From: an uncultured Zoogloea sp.
GTDB taxonomy: Bacteria; Pseudomonadota; Gammaproteobacteria; Burkholderiales; Rhodocyclaceae
Direction: 5' to 3'
DNA length: 43,458 nt
Assembly (NCBI GenBank): GCA_937967645.1
Contig: CALBTT010000127.1
Span: 1-43,458, forward strand
Positions 23,816-34,597 of the stretch are shown here, one piece after another. A model generated the notes under the pieces. It made no database searches, was not told the DNA's origin, and was given only the letters and a program-made list of their open reading frames with translations. Position 1 is the first letter of the stretch. Each line of letters opens with the position of its first letter. The translations under genes and the position numbers were made by a program.

Positions 23816-23984
23816 CTAATGACCCGGACGTATCAATTGCGGGGCTGCGAATCCCCTGCCCAGGCGCTTATTTGCGCGTGGTCTGATATTTGCTGCTGGA
23901 GAAGGCCAGAATTGACCGAAGAGAGCCGCCGCCAGGTCGGCCCACCAAAACCACAATAGTCCGGACCCCATTCAAGGAGCCTTC

Positions 23985-25901
<1,917 letters not shown>

Positions 25902-25946
25902 CAACGTGCAGGTTGCAGGGACCGTGTAGGGGCGCTGTAGGGTGCG

Positions 25947-26015
25947 TGCAGGGGCGGCTTCAGCCGCCCGCAGGTGCTTGATCGAAGTCCGAGGGCGGCT
26001 GAAGCCGCCCCTACA
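25947..26015. repeat. REP-like palindromic repeat, copy 2 (inverted)
   Basis: The same GGGGCGGCTTCAGCCGCCC arms as copy 1 flank the spacer in reverse orientation (AGGTGCTTGATCGAAGTCC). It lies between convergent thiC and the TSUP permease gene, a position suited to a bidirectional terminator. Confidence 0.88.
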
Positions 26016-26028
26016 GCCCCCTCCTCCC

Positions 26029-26820
26029 CTACATCGCGCCCCGCACCATCTCCCACGCCAGCTTGGCGATCAGCACCGACACCACCACCAGGAAAGCCTG
26101 ACGTACGAAGGCGGTACCCCGCCGCAGGGCCAGCCAGGTGCCCACGTGAGCACCTGCCAGGTTGCAAGCGGCCATCACCAGGCCGATGGTCCAGAGCAAG
26201 GGACCATGGCTGGCAAAGAAGCCGATGGCCGACAGGTTGGTGGCCACATTGAGCAGCTTGGCGCTGGCCGAGGCACGCAGAAAATCCATGCCGAACAGGC
26301 GCACGAAGCCGAAGATCAGGAAGCTGCCCGTCCCCGGCCCGAAAAATCCGTCGTAGAAACCGATCACCGCACCGAAGAGCACCGCACGCCAGCGGTCGGC
26401 GGGGATCAATTCGCGCGTTTCCGCGTGCCCGAAATCCTTGCGGCGGAAGGTATAGATGGCCACCGCCAGCATCAGCACCAGCACCAACGGACGCATCGCC
26501 TCGCGGGGCAGCCAGGCCACCACCGCGGCGCCCACCCAGGCCCCGGCCAGCGCCGCCAGCGCGGCCGGCACCACCACCCGCCAGGGGATCTGCACCGAAC
26601 GGGCATAGCGCCACAAGGCCGCGCTGGTACCGGCGATGCTGGCCAGCTTGTTGGTGCCGAACAGGGTCGGGATGGCCACCTGGGGATAGTGGCCGAGCAG
26701 TACGGGGATCTGGATCAGGCCACCGCCACCGACCACGGCATCGACCATACCGGCGAAGAAGGCGACCGCCCCCAGGAAAACGAAATCGAGTGGCATCGCG
26801 GACAGAGTGGAGAGCATCAT
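26029..26820 (-). CDS. TSUP (TauE/SafE, YfcA-like) membrane permease
   Basis: The 263-residue protein has about eight membrane helices and the TSUP repeats: GMVDAVVGGGGLIQIPVLL with FGTNKLASIAGTSAALWRY in the first half, and GFYDGFFGPGTGSFLIFGF with ASAKLLNVATNLSAIGFF in the second. The family exports or imports sulfur-containing or organic anions; this branch (YfcA) is poorly defined. Its ATG overlaps the stop of the LuxR-type regulator by 4 bp (ATGA), so the two are coupled and the regulator may respond to the transported compound. Confidence 0.9.
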   Translation of the reverse strand: MMLSTLSAMPLDFVFLGAVAFFAGMVDAVVGGGGLIQIPVLLGHYPQVAIPTLFGTNKLASIAGTSAALWRYARSVQIPWRVVVPAALAALAGAWVGAAVVAWLPREAMRPLVLVLMLAVAIYTFRRKDFGHAETRELIPADRWRAVLFGAVIGFYDGFFGPGTGSFLIFGFVRLFGMDFLRASASAKLLNVATNLSAIGFFASHGPLLWTIGLVMAACNLAGAHVGTWLALRRGTAFVRQAFLVVVSVLIAKLAWEMVRGAM

Positions 26821-27509
26821 GCCGGCCGCCTCACCGCAACCGCCAGCGGCGCCCCCCAGGCCTGCCCGCAGATCAGGTCTGGCGGACCACTGTACGCATC
26901 CACCAGATCCGCGTACTGGCGCACCAGCTGGGCCAGGGAGTCCGTTTCCAGCTTGCCGGCCAGACGAGCCCGATGGACCTCCACCGTACGTGGCGAGACC
27001 GCCAGGGCGCGGGCGATCTCCTTGTTGGTAAGGCCGGCCACCACCAGGCCCAGCACCTCGCGCTCACGCTCGGAAAGCCGGGTGTAGAGGCTGCGGGCGT
27101 GGCGGGCGCGCTGCAGCCGCTGGCGCTCGAGCACATGCTGGCCCACGGCCTTGCGCAGAATGTCGGGCAGGCTGTCCCCGGCGACAGGCAGGGGCAGAAA
27201 CTCCCGCGCCCCCGCCTTGAAGGCCCTACGGCAGAGCTCGACCGTGGCATCCCGGGCCAGCACGATCACCGGCAGATCGACGCCCAGCAGGCCAAGCCGC
27301 TCCAGCACGACCAGCTCCGTACCTCTCTCGGAGACTTCGACGAGCAGCGCACCGGTGGCCTCGGGATCAAACGCGGACAGGAAGCCATCGACGTCCCGCC
27401 AGGCTCGAAAGCCGAAACTCAGCGCACTCGCGACGAGGGCCACATCAGCGCAGGCGGCGCTGTCGTGGATGACAAGATGAATGCAGGGCATGGGCATGGA
27501 GCAGGTCAT
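26817..27509 (-). CDS. LuxR/FixJ-type regulator with a degenerate receiver
   Basis: The 230-residue protein has an N-terminal receiver-like domain (about 8-125) and a LuxR helix-turn-helix (LSEREREVLGLVVAGLTNKE, then IARALAVSPRTVEVHRARL). The receiver lacks normal phosphorylation residues: the acceptor Asp position reads LLVEVS (Glu58), the paired acidic residues read IHDS, and the conserved Lys of the GAxDFLxKP block is Leu (GAREFLPLP). It may therefore act without phosphorylation. The start at 27509 follows GGAAGGCCCC; a longer frame adds 25 residues without a ribosome site. It is followed by and coupled to the TSUP permease. Confidence 0.85.
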   Translation of the reverse strand: MTCSMPMPCIHLVIHDSAACADVALVASALSFGFRAWRDVDGFLSAFDPEATGALLVEVSERGTELVVLERLGLLGVDLPVIVLARDATVELCRRAFKAGAREFLPLPVAGDSLPDILRKAVGQHVLERQRLQRARHARSLYTRLSEREREVLGLVVAGLTNKEIARALAVSPRTVEVHRARLAGKLETDSLAQLVRQYADLVDAYSGPPDLICGQAWGAPLAVAVRRPA

Positions 27510-27594
27510 GGGGCCTTCCGTGGGTGCAGCCGGAGCGCAATGCACAGGATGACAAAGAAGCACGTGCTCCAGAGACGCGAGCATCAGACTTCAG

Positions 27595-27624
27595 AAAAAA
27601 GGCCCGACCCTGGAAGGATCGGGC
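27595..27624 (-). terminator. Intrinsic terminator of aspA-dctA
   Basis: On the minus strand, GCCCGATCC...GGGTCGGGC forms a stem followed by CCTTTTTT. It lies 39 bp after the dctA stop. A second small hairpin (GGCCTCC/GGAGGCC, 27631-27652) precedes it. Confidence 0.8.
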
Positions 27625-27662
27625 ACGCCGGCCTCCCCTGTTCAGGAGGCCCTTACGGATGC

Positions 27663-28970
27663 TCAGGCGACAGCACTTCCGGTCACCACCCCATTTTCAA
27701 CGGGCAGGGCTTCATCCACCTCGTCCAGGGTCGGATCGACCGGATCGATGGCATTTTCCCACTTGGCGACCGCCGAGGTGGCAATGGCGTTGCCGAGCAC
27801 GTTGGTGGCGGTGCGGCCCATGTCCAGGAAGTGGTCGATGCCCATGATCAGCAGCAGGCCCGCCTCCGGCAGGTGGAACATGGGCAGCACGGCCGCCACC
27901 ACCACCAGGGACGAACGGGGCACACCAGCCACCCCCTTGCTGGAGATCATCAGCACCAGCAGCATGGTGACCTGCTCGCCGAGGGACATGGGGATGCCGT
28001 AGGCCTGGGCCACGAACAGGGCCGCGAAGCCGGTGTAGAGCATCGAGCCGTCCAGGTTGAAGGAGTAGCCCAGGGGCAGCACGAAGCCGGTGACCCGGTT
28101 CTGAACGCCGAACTTCTCGAGCTGTTCCATCAGCTTGGGGTAGGCCGACTCGCTGCTGGCGGTGGAGAAGCCGAGCAGCATGGGGCTGCGCACCAGCTTG
28201 ATGAGGCGGAACACGTCCTTGCCCAGCACCACGTAGCCGGCACCGATGAGCACCGCCCACAGCACGAAGAGGGCCAGGTAGAAGCTGGCCAGCAGCTTGC
28301 CGAACACCGCCAGCATGCCGACACCCTGGGTCGTCACCACCGCGGCCACGGCCGCGAATACGCCCAGCGGGGCAAAGCGCATCACGTAGTCGGTAACCTT
28401 GAGCATCACATGGACGACTTCATCCATGGTCTGCACCAGGCTGCGGGCAGCCTGACTGTGCAGGTTGCCGAGGGCCAGCCCGAAGAACACCGAGAACACC
28501 AGGATCTGCAGCACCGAGTTGCCGGCCATCGCCTCGACGATGCTCTTGGGGAAGACCTGGGTGATGAAGTCCTTGAGGTTGAGGGCTCCGGTCTTGAGGT
28601 TGGTGGCAGCCCCCGCTTCCGGCAGCGGCATGTTGAGCGCATGGCCCGGCTGCAGCAGGTTGGCGAAGACCAGGCCGATCAGCAGCGACACCAGGGAAGC
28701 GCCGATGAACCAGCCAAGGGCCTTGGTGCCGATGCGGCCAACGGTCTTGGAGTCGCCGATGTTGGCCAGCCCGGAGACCAGGGTGGCGAAGACCAGCGGC
28801 GCGATGATCATCTTGATCAGGCGCAGGAAGATGTCGGTGATGATGCCGAAGTAGCCGGAGATCTCCTTGGCCGCCTCGGGCGTCGGCGCGGCCTGGTTGC
28901 AGGCGTAGCCGACGAGGATGCCGAGGATCAGCGCGACGAGGATCAACAGTGAGGATTTATTGGCTTTCAT
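27663..28970 (-). CDS. dctA: C4-dicarboxylate/amino acid:cation symporter (DctA/GltP family)
   Basis: The 435-residue protein belongs to the DAACS family, with eight membrane helices and two re-entrant loops. Signatures are IKMIIAPLVFATLVSGLA, FSTASSESAYPKLMEQLEKF (serine-rich hairpin), GYSFNLDGSMLYTGFAALF, SSKGVAGVPRSSLVVVAAVL and MGIDHFLDMGRTATNVLGNA. It imports C4-dicarboxylates or aspartate/glutamate with H+ or Na+. It follows aspA by 24 bp in an apparent operon under an AauR-type site, so aspartate, glutamate or fumarate is the likely substrate. The dctA symbol is given by family; gltP-type activity is equally possible. Confidence 0.9.
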   Translation of the reverse strand: MKANKSSLLILVALILGILVGYACNQAAPTPEAAKEISGYFGIITDIFLRLIKMIIAPLVFATLVSGLANIGDSKTVGRIGTKALGWFIGASLVSLLIGLVFANLLQPGHALNMPLPEAGAATNLKTGALNLKDFITQVFPKSIVEAMAGNSVLQILVFSVFFGLALGNLHSQAARSLVQTMDEVVHVMLKVTDYVMRFAPLGVFAAVAAVVTTQGVGMLAVFGKLLASFYLALFVLWAVLIGAGYVVLGKDVFRLIKLVRSPMLLGFSTASSESAYPKLMEQLEKFGVQNRVTGFVLPLGYSFNLDGSMLYTGFAALFVAQAYGIPMSLGEQVTMLLVLMISSKGVAGVPRSSLVVVAAVLPMFHLPEAGLLLIMGIDHFLDMGRTATNVLGNAIATSAVAKWENAIDPVDPTLDEVDEALPVENGVVTGSAVA

Positions 28971-28993
28971 GATCGGGCTCCGTAACAGGAAGA

Positions 28994-30421
28994 TCAGGCA
29001 CCAGCCCGACGGGACGGCAGGGCACGCGGGCGGGTCAGCACTTCGGGGCGCAGCACCTCGGCCAGTGCCTCGGCGGTCATCAGCCCGCGCTCCAGCACGA
29101 TCTCGGCCACGCCGCGGCCGCTGGCATGGGCCTCGGCCGCCACGTCGGTGGCGTGGGCATAGCCGATGTAGGGGTTGAGGGCGGTGACGATGCCGATGGA
29201 GCGCTCGACGCTGGCGCGCAGCGCGTCACGGTTGGCGGTGATGCCGTCCACGCAACGGTCGGCCAGCACCACGCAGCCCTTGGTCAGGTGCAGCACGCTC
29301 TTGAACAGGCTGTGGGCAATGATGGGCTCGAAGGCGTTGAGCTGCAGCTGGCCGGCCTCGGCGGCGAAGGTGACGGTCATGTCGTTGCCGATGACCTCGA
29401 AGGCGATCTGGTTCACCACTTCCGGGATCACCGGGTTCACCTTGCCCGGCATGATCGACGAGCCGGCCTGGCGCGGCGGCAGGTTGATCTCGCCGAAGCC
29501 GGCGCGGGGGCCGGAGGACAGCAGCCGCAGGTCGTTGCAGACCTTGGAGAGCTTGGCCGCCACCCGCTTGAGCACCCCGGAGAGCTGGATGAAGGCACCG
29601 CAGTCCTGGGTGGCCTCGATCAGGTTGGGGGCGGTGACCACCGGAATGCCGGTGATCTCGGCCAGGCGGCGGCACACCAGCCCGGCGTAATCCGGGTGGG
29701 CGTTGATGCCGGTGCCGATGGCGGTGGCGCCGAGGTTGATCTCGCGGATCAGCAGGGCCGCTTCCTTCAGCCGTTCTTCGTCTTCACCGAGCATGGTGGC
29801 GTAGGTGGAGAATTCCTGGCCGAGAGTCATCGGCACCGCATCCTGCAGCTGGGTGCGGCCCATCTTCAACACATCGGCAAACTCCTCGGCCTTGCGCTCA
29901 AAGGCGGCACGCAGATAGGCCATCGCGTCCACCAGGCGGAAGATGCCGACGTAGGTGGCCAGCTTCAGCGCCGTGGGATACACGTCGTTGGTGGACTGGC
30001 TCATGTTGACATGCTCGTTGGGGTGCAGGAAGCCGTACTCGCCGCGCGCATGCCCCATGATCTCCAGGGCACGGTTGGCGATGACCTCGTTGGCGTTCAT
30101 GTTGGTGGAGGTGCCGGCGCCCCCCTGGATCACATCCACCACGAACTGCTCATGCAGGCGGCCCGCCACCACTTCGTCACACGCCGCGGCGATCGCCTCC
30201 ATGCGCTCGCGCTCGAGCAGACCCAGCTCACAGTTGGCCTGGGCGGCGGCGCGCTTGATCTGGGCCAGGGCGCGTACCAGGTCCGGATAGACGGCGATGG
30301 TGATGCCGGTGATCGGGAAGTTTTCCAGGGCACGCAGGGTGTGCACGCCGTAGTAGGCGGCAGCCGGGACTTCCTTGTCGCCGAGCAGGTCGTGCTCCAG
30401 GCGATGGGTGGCGATGGTCAT
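28994..30421 (-). CDS. aspA: Aspartate ammonia-lyase (aspartase)
   Basis: This 475-residue fumarase/aspartase-superfamily enzyme splits L-aspartate to fumarate and ammonia. It has the signature GSSIMPGKVNP (the mobile catalytic loop) as well as GGAGTSTNMNANEVIANRA, HVNMSQSTNDVYPTA and a GEINLPPRQ-type lead-in. Length is close to E. coli AspA (478). ATG 30421 has GAGGAGACAAGAC before it; upstream codons do not fit the family. Fumarate hydratase class II is the main alternative, but the GTSTNMNANEVIANRA/LGQEFSTYA pattern favours aspartase. It leads the aspA-dctA operon behind a sigma-54 promoter. Confidence 0.92.
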   Translation of the reverse strand: MTIATHRLEHDLLGDKEVPAAAYYGVHTLRALENFPITGITIAVYPDLVRALAQIKRAAAQANCELGLLERERMEAIAAACDEVVAGRLHEQFVVDVIQGGAGTSTNMNANEVIANRALEIMGHARGEYGFLHPNEHVNMSQSTNDVYPTALKLATYVGIFRLVDAMAYLRAAFERKAEEFADVLKMGRTQLQDAVPMTLGQEFSTYATMLGEDEERLKEAALLIREINLGATAIGTGINAHPDYAGLVCRRLAEITGIPVVTAPNLIEATQDCGAFIQLSGVLKRVAAKLSKVCNDLRLLSSGPRAGFGEINLPPRQAGSSIMPGKVNPVIPEVVNQIAFEVIGNDMTVTFAAEAGQLQLNAFEPIIAHSLFKSVLHLTKGCVVLADRCVDGITANRDALRASVERSIGIVTALNPYIGYAHATDVAAEAHASGRGVAEIVLERGLMTAEALAEVLRPEVLTRPRALPSRRAGA

Positions 30422-30487
30422 GTCTTGTCTCCTCAGGTGTGATCCGGTGGCCGGAGCAACGGGGCGCCGGCCGGGCCTTCTTTGCAT

Positions 30488-30503
30488 TGCATGGCCCGTG
30501 CCA
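30488..30503 (-). promoter_or_regulatory. Sigma-54 promoter of aspA-dctA
   Basis: TGGCACGGGCCATGCA on the minus strand has the full TGGCAC -24 block, GG-N10-GC spacing and ATGCA at -12. It predicts a start near 30477 and a leader of about 55 nt. Confidence 0.82.
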
Positions 30504-30565
30504 CCCGGGAAAACCCGTAGAGGAAAATACAAACCCTTGATTAACAAGACATCCCAAAATGACCT

Positions 30566-30603
30566 GAGCCCGGCTCATTCGGCTTTCCGAACAAACCGGG
30601 CTC
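30566..30603. promoter_or_regulatory. AauR-type operator within a larger inverted repeat upstream of aspA
   Basis: TTCGGCTTTCCGAA (30578-30591) fits the TTCGG-N4-CCGAA operator described for the acidic-amino-acid regulator AauR of Pseudomonas putida. It is nested in an outer repeat, GAGCCCGG (30566-30573) and CCGGGCTC (30596-30603). The operator centre is about 82 bp upstream of the sigma-54 -24. The outer repeat lies just after the PepSY gene and could also act in terminating that transcript. Confidence 0.72.
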
Positions 30604-30629
30604 CAGCCGTCTGGTGATCCGAACGCTTC

Positions 30630-31838
30630 TCAGGCCCGGACCAGCCCACTCCGCGCCGCCTCGACCTTGGCCACCCTGGCCCGCCGCTTGCGCGCCCAGA
30701 TGACGATGCCGGTGACGCTCAGCATCGCCACCGCCAGTCCGCAGACGGACATCAGGACGCGCCCGGGGACCCCGATGATGCGCCCGGAATGAAGCGGAAA
30801 CATGGCCTGCAGGAAGATGTCGCCGGCACTGCCGCTACCCGGGATCACCTCGCCGGCGGGCTCACCGCTGCGGGCATCGAAGTACAGCCAGGGGTTGCCC
30901 AGGCCGCCATCACCATGCGCATTGCCCGCTTCGAAGAAGCCCACGCCATAGACCCCGAACGCGGAGCTCAGGAAGACCCCGCCCGGCGGCGCCGTCCAGC
31001 CGCGCCGGGCGGCCTCCACGCGGGCCTTGGCCACGACCTCGGGCACCGAGACGAGGGGCTCGACCGGCCGGGTCGGCGGAGCCATCGGCCGGTCGGCAAA
31101 GGGCGACGGTGACAGGGTGGAGAACCAGCCCACCAGCGGGCGCACCACCTGGGGACCGAGGTTCATGGACACCGAGGTGATGGCCAGCATCAGCAGCAGC
31201 GGATACAGCCAGACCGCGCCGGAGCGGTGCAGGTCGAAGTTGAGCCGGTAGCCGCCGGCCTTCCAGCGGAAGGCGAAGGACTGCCGCCAGGCGGCCCGCG
31301 ACGGAAACGAGATCCACAGGGCGACCAGGCTGTCGATCACCCAGACGATGGCTACGATGCCCATGAACAGGGTACCCAGCGGCATGCCGAAGCCATCGGG
31401 GATGTGCATGGTGTAGTGCAGCTTGTAGAGGAAGGGCAGCAGGTTCTCCGGGTCCAGTGACACCTTGCCCCACTCGCGCCGCCCCAGCACCGCACCGGTC
31501 GCCGGGTCCAGCGCCACCTGGTTGAAGCCCAGCTCATGCAACTGGCCGGTGACGGGATTCACCCGCGGCTCCACGGACACACTGAAGCTGTGCCCGGGCT
31601 CCACCTCCAGGGGCATGAAGCGCACCCGCAGGCGTGCGTCCATCGCCTCCAGGCGGGCGGCCAGCTCGGTGGCCGGCAGGGGCGCCGCGGTGGCCGGAGC
31701 ATGGAACAGATGGGGATTGAGCCACTCGTCCAGCTCGTGGTCCCACGAGATCAGCGCGCCGGTAAGCCCCGAGACGAACAGGAAGACGGCCATGAACAGG
31801 CCGAACCAGCGGTGGGCAATGACAAGCAGGCGGCGCAC
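30630..31838 (-). CDS. PepSY-associated membrane protein (siderophore-iron reductase-like)
   Basis: The 402-residue protein has four main membrane helices: one near the N-terminus (IAHRWFGLFMAVFLFVSGLT), two in the middle (around MGIVAIVWVIDSLVALW and LYPLLLMLAITSVSM) and one near the end (VLMSVCGLAVAMLSVTGIVI). Two large periplasmic segments lie between them. Conserved His in AHRW, LHYTMH and DLHRSGAVWLYPL suit a heme- or iron-reductase role, as for FoxB/FsrB-like proteins. GTG 31838 is chosen because AAGAGGAGGGC precedes it; an upstream TTG at 31856 lacks a ribosome site. It follows the TonB receptor stop by 14 bp, so it likely reduces or releases iron from the imported siderophore. Confidence 0.88.
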   Translation of the reverse strand: MRRLLVIAHRWFGLFMAVFLFVSGLTGALISWDHELDEWLNPHLFHAPATAAPLPATELAARLEAMDARLRVRFMPLEVEPGHSFSVSVEPRVNPVTGQLHELGFNQVALDPATGAVLGRREWGKVSLDPENLLPFLYKLHYTMHIPDGFGMPLGTLFMGIVAIVWVIDSLVALWISFPSRAAWRQSFAFRWKAGGYRLNFDLHRSGAVWLYPLLLMLAITSVSMNLGPQVVRPLVGWFSTLSPSPFADRPMAPPTRPVEPLVSVPEVVAKARVEAARRGWTAPPGGVFLSSAFGVYGVGFFEAGNAHGDGGLGNPWLYFDARSGEPAGEVIPGSGSAGDIFLQAMFPLHSGRIIGVPGRVLMSVCGLAVAMLSVTGIVIWARKRRARVAKVEAARSGLVRA

Positions 31839-31852
31839 GGCAGCCCTCCTCT

Positions 31853-34000
31853 TCAATAGGTCCAGTTGAGGCTCACGCTGGCATTGCGCGGCGCCCCGTA
31901 ATAGCCCTGGCCATAGCTGCCCCAGTACAGGCTGGCCAGGTATTTCTCGTCGGTCAGGTTGCGCAGGTTGGCGCTGACACTGAGGTGCTTGTCGATCTCG
32001 TAGCGCGCCATCAGGTCAACCAGCATGTAGGCCCCCTGGCGCAGCACGCTGTCGCCCGACACGGCATGGACATCACTCTGCCGGCTCAAGGCCACGCCGA
32101 GCTTCAGGCCTTCGATGAAGGGCAGCGCATAGGTGGTGCTGGCGCGCAGCAGGCGGCGCGGCGCGTAGGTGCGCACATCCTCACCGTCATCACCGTGGAT
32201 GGACAGCTGGGTGTAGCCCAGCCGGGCCTGCCAGCGCGGGCTCAGCTCGCCCGCCAGATCGAGCTGGAACCCCCTGGAGCGGGCATCGATGCCCTTGTAC
32301 CAGGAGCGACCTCCGATGGCACCCCCCAGTTCGGCCAGATTGGCCTGAGCGGTGCGGAACAGGGCCACCGACGCGTTCAGGCGCTTGTCCAGGAAGGCCC
32401 CCTTGAGGCCGGCCTCGCTGCTGCGCCCGGTCACGGGATCAAGGGCCTTGCCCGTCTGGTCCAGTTGGTACTGGGGCGTGAAGATGTCGGTGTGGCTGGC
32501 GTAGGCCGCCACCTCCGGCGTGAGGTCGACCACCGCCCCCAGGTAGGGGCTGACATCGCTGGCCTGGCTGCTGCGTGGCACGCCGTAGGACTCGCCTTCG
32601 ATATCCGAGCGGGTGGCCCGCGCGCCGACGATCAGCTTGACCCCGTCCATCGGATCGAAGCGGCCCGCCAGGTAGGCACTGCGCTGGCGATAGGTGAAGA
32701 CGCTGCCCGCCACCGAAGCGTCGAAGAGCGGCATCGGGTAATCGCCCTTCCAGGTTTCCAGCGGCGGCAGCGCGCTACCGATGCCACGGCCATACTGGGA
32801 CAGATCGTCCAGGGTGGCCCGCGCCCAGTTGGCCCCCAGCACCACATCGTGGCTGCGCCCGCCCAGCCGGAAGCGTCCGCTCAGTTGCAGGTCAGCGAGG
32901 GTCTGGGGGTTGTCCGAGACATAACGCGACGGATAGCTCAGCACACCCAGCCCGGTGGCCCGGTCGGGGCTGCCATACACGTAGAACAGGGCGCTGTCGT
33001 TGCTGGCCGTGTTGCGGGTCAGCACCAGCTTGCCCTGCCAGTCGGCATTGAAGTCATGGCTCAGCTCGGCGAAGCTGCTCTTGAAAGTGGAGTTCCAGTA
33101 GGCCCAGTTGGCGGCGGTGCTGGTGGAACGGTCGTAGTGGGTGCGGCTGCCATCGGTGTAGAACATCGGCAGCGCCCCCCACAACGGGCTGGTGGCCTTG
33201 TTGTATTGCTCGTGATGCCCGACGGTGAGCACGGTGGAGGGGCCCAGATCGGCCTCCAGCACGGCGTAGAAGAGGTTCTTGCGCTGGCCGTAGCGGTCCA
33301 GGTAGGAGTCGGCATTCTCATGGGCCACCACCAGGCGCCCGCGGAGCGCCCCCGACTCCACCAGGGGGGCCGACACGTCGCCATCGAAGCGCCGGCTGTT
33401 CCAGGAGCCGAACTTGACCCGCGCCGACGCCTGCAGATCCGCCGTGGGGCGCTTGCGCACGAAGTTGATGGTGGCCGCCGGGTAGCCGGTGGAGGACATC
33501 AGGCCATTGGCGCCATACACCGCCTCCACCCGGTCATAGATCGCGGTATCGATGTCGCCATACGCGTTGCCATAGGCGAAGGGCATGCCGAGGCCATCGG
33601 TCTGGAAGGTGGTGATGTCGAAGCCGCGGGCGGTGTAATAGGTCCGGTTGGTCTCGACCCGCTCCACGGTCACGCCGGACGTCGCGCCCAGCAAATCGTT
33701 GGCGCTGTCGAGGTGGAAGTCGTTCATCTCGGCACGACTGACCACCGACACCGTCTGCGGGGTCTCCCGCAGGGCCAGGTTGAGCCCGGTGGCGGACCGG
33801 CTGCGCCGCACACCGTAGCGCCCGCTGCGTTCCGACGGCAGCTCCTCGACGGCGCGTTCCGTCACCCGGACGGGTGCCAGGGTCGGCGCACCGGCATCGG
33901 CCGGCTCGGCGGCCTGGGCGTTGGAGGACAGCAGCGCGGCGATGGCGCAGACGAGCGGACGGCGCGCGAGACGCACCGTGGCGGGCAGAGGCAGAAACAT
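31853..34000 (-). CDS. TonB-dependent siderophore receptor (FpvA/FhuE-like)
   Basis: The 715-residue outer-membrane receptor has a signal peptide (LSSNAQA-AEPAD), a plug domain (LALRETPQTVSVVSRAEMND, RGFDITTFQTDGLG, YDRVEAVYGANGLMSSTGYP) and a beta barrel ending in the aromatic SVSLNWTY. There is no N-terminal signalling domain of the FecA/FpvA type between the signal and plug, so it is a plain transporter. It probably imports a hydroxamate- or mixed-type ferric siderophore. A Fur-like box lies about 100 bp upstream, and a PepSY reductase follows in the same operon. ATG 34000 has CAGGAGTTCCCC before it. Confidence 0.94.
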   Translation of the reverse strand: MFLPLPATVRLARRPLVCAIAALLSSNAQAAEPADAGAPTLAPVRVTERAVEELPSERSGRYGVRRSRSATGLNLALRETPQTVSVVSRAEMNDFHLDSANDLLGATSGVTVERVETNRTYYTARGFDITTFQTDGLGMPFAYGNAYGDIDTAIYDRVEAVYGANGLMSSTGYPAATINFVRKRPTADLQASARVKFGSWNSRRFDGDVSAPLVESGALRGRLVVAHENADSYLDRYGQRKNLFYAVLEADLGPSTVLTVGHHEQYNKATSPLWGALPMFYTDGSRTHYDRSTSTAANWAYWNSTFKSSFAELSHDFNADWQGKLVLTRNTASNDSALFYVYGSPDRATGLGVLSYPSRYVSDNPQTLADLQLSGRFRLGGRSHDVVLGANWARATLDDLSQYGRGIGSALPPLETWKGDYPMPLFDASVAGSVFTYRQRSAYLAGRFDPMDGVKLIVGARATRSDIEGESYGVPRSSQASDVSPYLGAVVDLTPEVAAYASHTDIFTPQYQLDQTGKALDPVTGRSSEAGLKGAFLDKRLNASVALFRTAQANLAELGGAIGGRSWYKGIDARSRGFQLDLAGELSPRWQARLGYTQLSIHGDDGEDVRTYAPRRLLRASTTYALPFIEGLKLGVALSRQSDVHAVSGDSVLRQGAYMLVDLMARYEIDKHLSVSANLRNLTDEKYLASLYWGSYGQGYYGAPRNASVSLNWTY

Positions 34001-34096
34001 GGGGAACTCCTGGCAGGGTCGCTGGCTGGCTGCCTGGGCGCGGAGTCCCCCGGTGGCTGGCTGTCGGAAACGAGACGGCCTCTCGAAGAGGCAAGC

Positions 34097-34115
34097 TCAA
34101 ATGATAATAATTCCC
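34097..34115. promoter_or_regulatory. Fur-like box upstream of the TonB receptor
   Basis: The 19-bp stretch centred on ATGATAAT matches 13 of 19 positions of the Fur consensus GATAATGATAATCATTATC by eye. It lies in AT-rich sequence about 100 bp before the receptor ATG. It sits between divergent genes, and only the receptor is an obvious iron target. Confidence 0.6.
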
Positions 34116-34203
34116 ATTAATAACCACAAGTCTTGTTACATCTTCCACCGCCCAAGCCGAGCAGTGTTAACATCCTGACATCGCCCCGCCCCGGACCGCC
34201 CCG

Positions 34204-34587
34204 ATGAACCTCGAAAAAGTCATCTTCGGTTTCTTCATTGTCTTTGCCGCGACCCTCAACTTCGGCTTCTTCATCGGGGAGCTCGACAACCCGGTCCATC
34301 ACGACATCTACGAGCTGTTTGCGGCCATCGTGGTGAACCTGATCGCCACCGTGCTCAAGTTCGGCGATCGCACGCAGATCGGCGCCATCCATCTCGCCAC
34401 CAGCCTGGTTGCGGATCTCCAGCTGCTCGCCGCCGCCATGGTGTGGGGCTATGCGGTGCACGTCGCCGGCACCGGCATGACGGCGGGCGCCATGTCCAGC
34501 ATCGTGTCCCTGTCCGGCGGCGCCCTCTTCGCCAACGTGGTGTCGGTCGTCATCCTGATCGCCGAGACCATCATGCAGCGGCGCTGA
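34204..34587 (+). CDS. Small membrane protein, DUF6394-like
   Basis: The 127-residue protein has four hydrophobic helices: FGFFIVFAATLNFGFFIGEL, YELFAAIVVNLIATVL, LLAAAMVWGYAVHVAG and FANVVSVVILIAETIM. The sequence and length fit the uncharacterised DUF6394 family as I recall it, which tends to sit next to potassium-channel genes. Here it precedes the RCK-domain channel by 10 bp on the same strand. A role as an accessory or regulatory subunit of that channel is inferred from position only. The ATG at 34204 opens in MNLEKVIFGF. Confidence 0.8.
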   Translation: MNLEKVIFGFFIVFAATLNFGFFIGELDNPVHHDIYELFAAIVVNLIATVLKFGDRTQIGAIHLATSLVADLQLLAAAMVWGYAVHVAGTGMTAGAMSSIVSLSGGALFANVVSVVILIAETIMQRR

Positions 34588-34597
34588 GATCCTGGCC

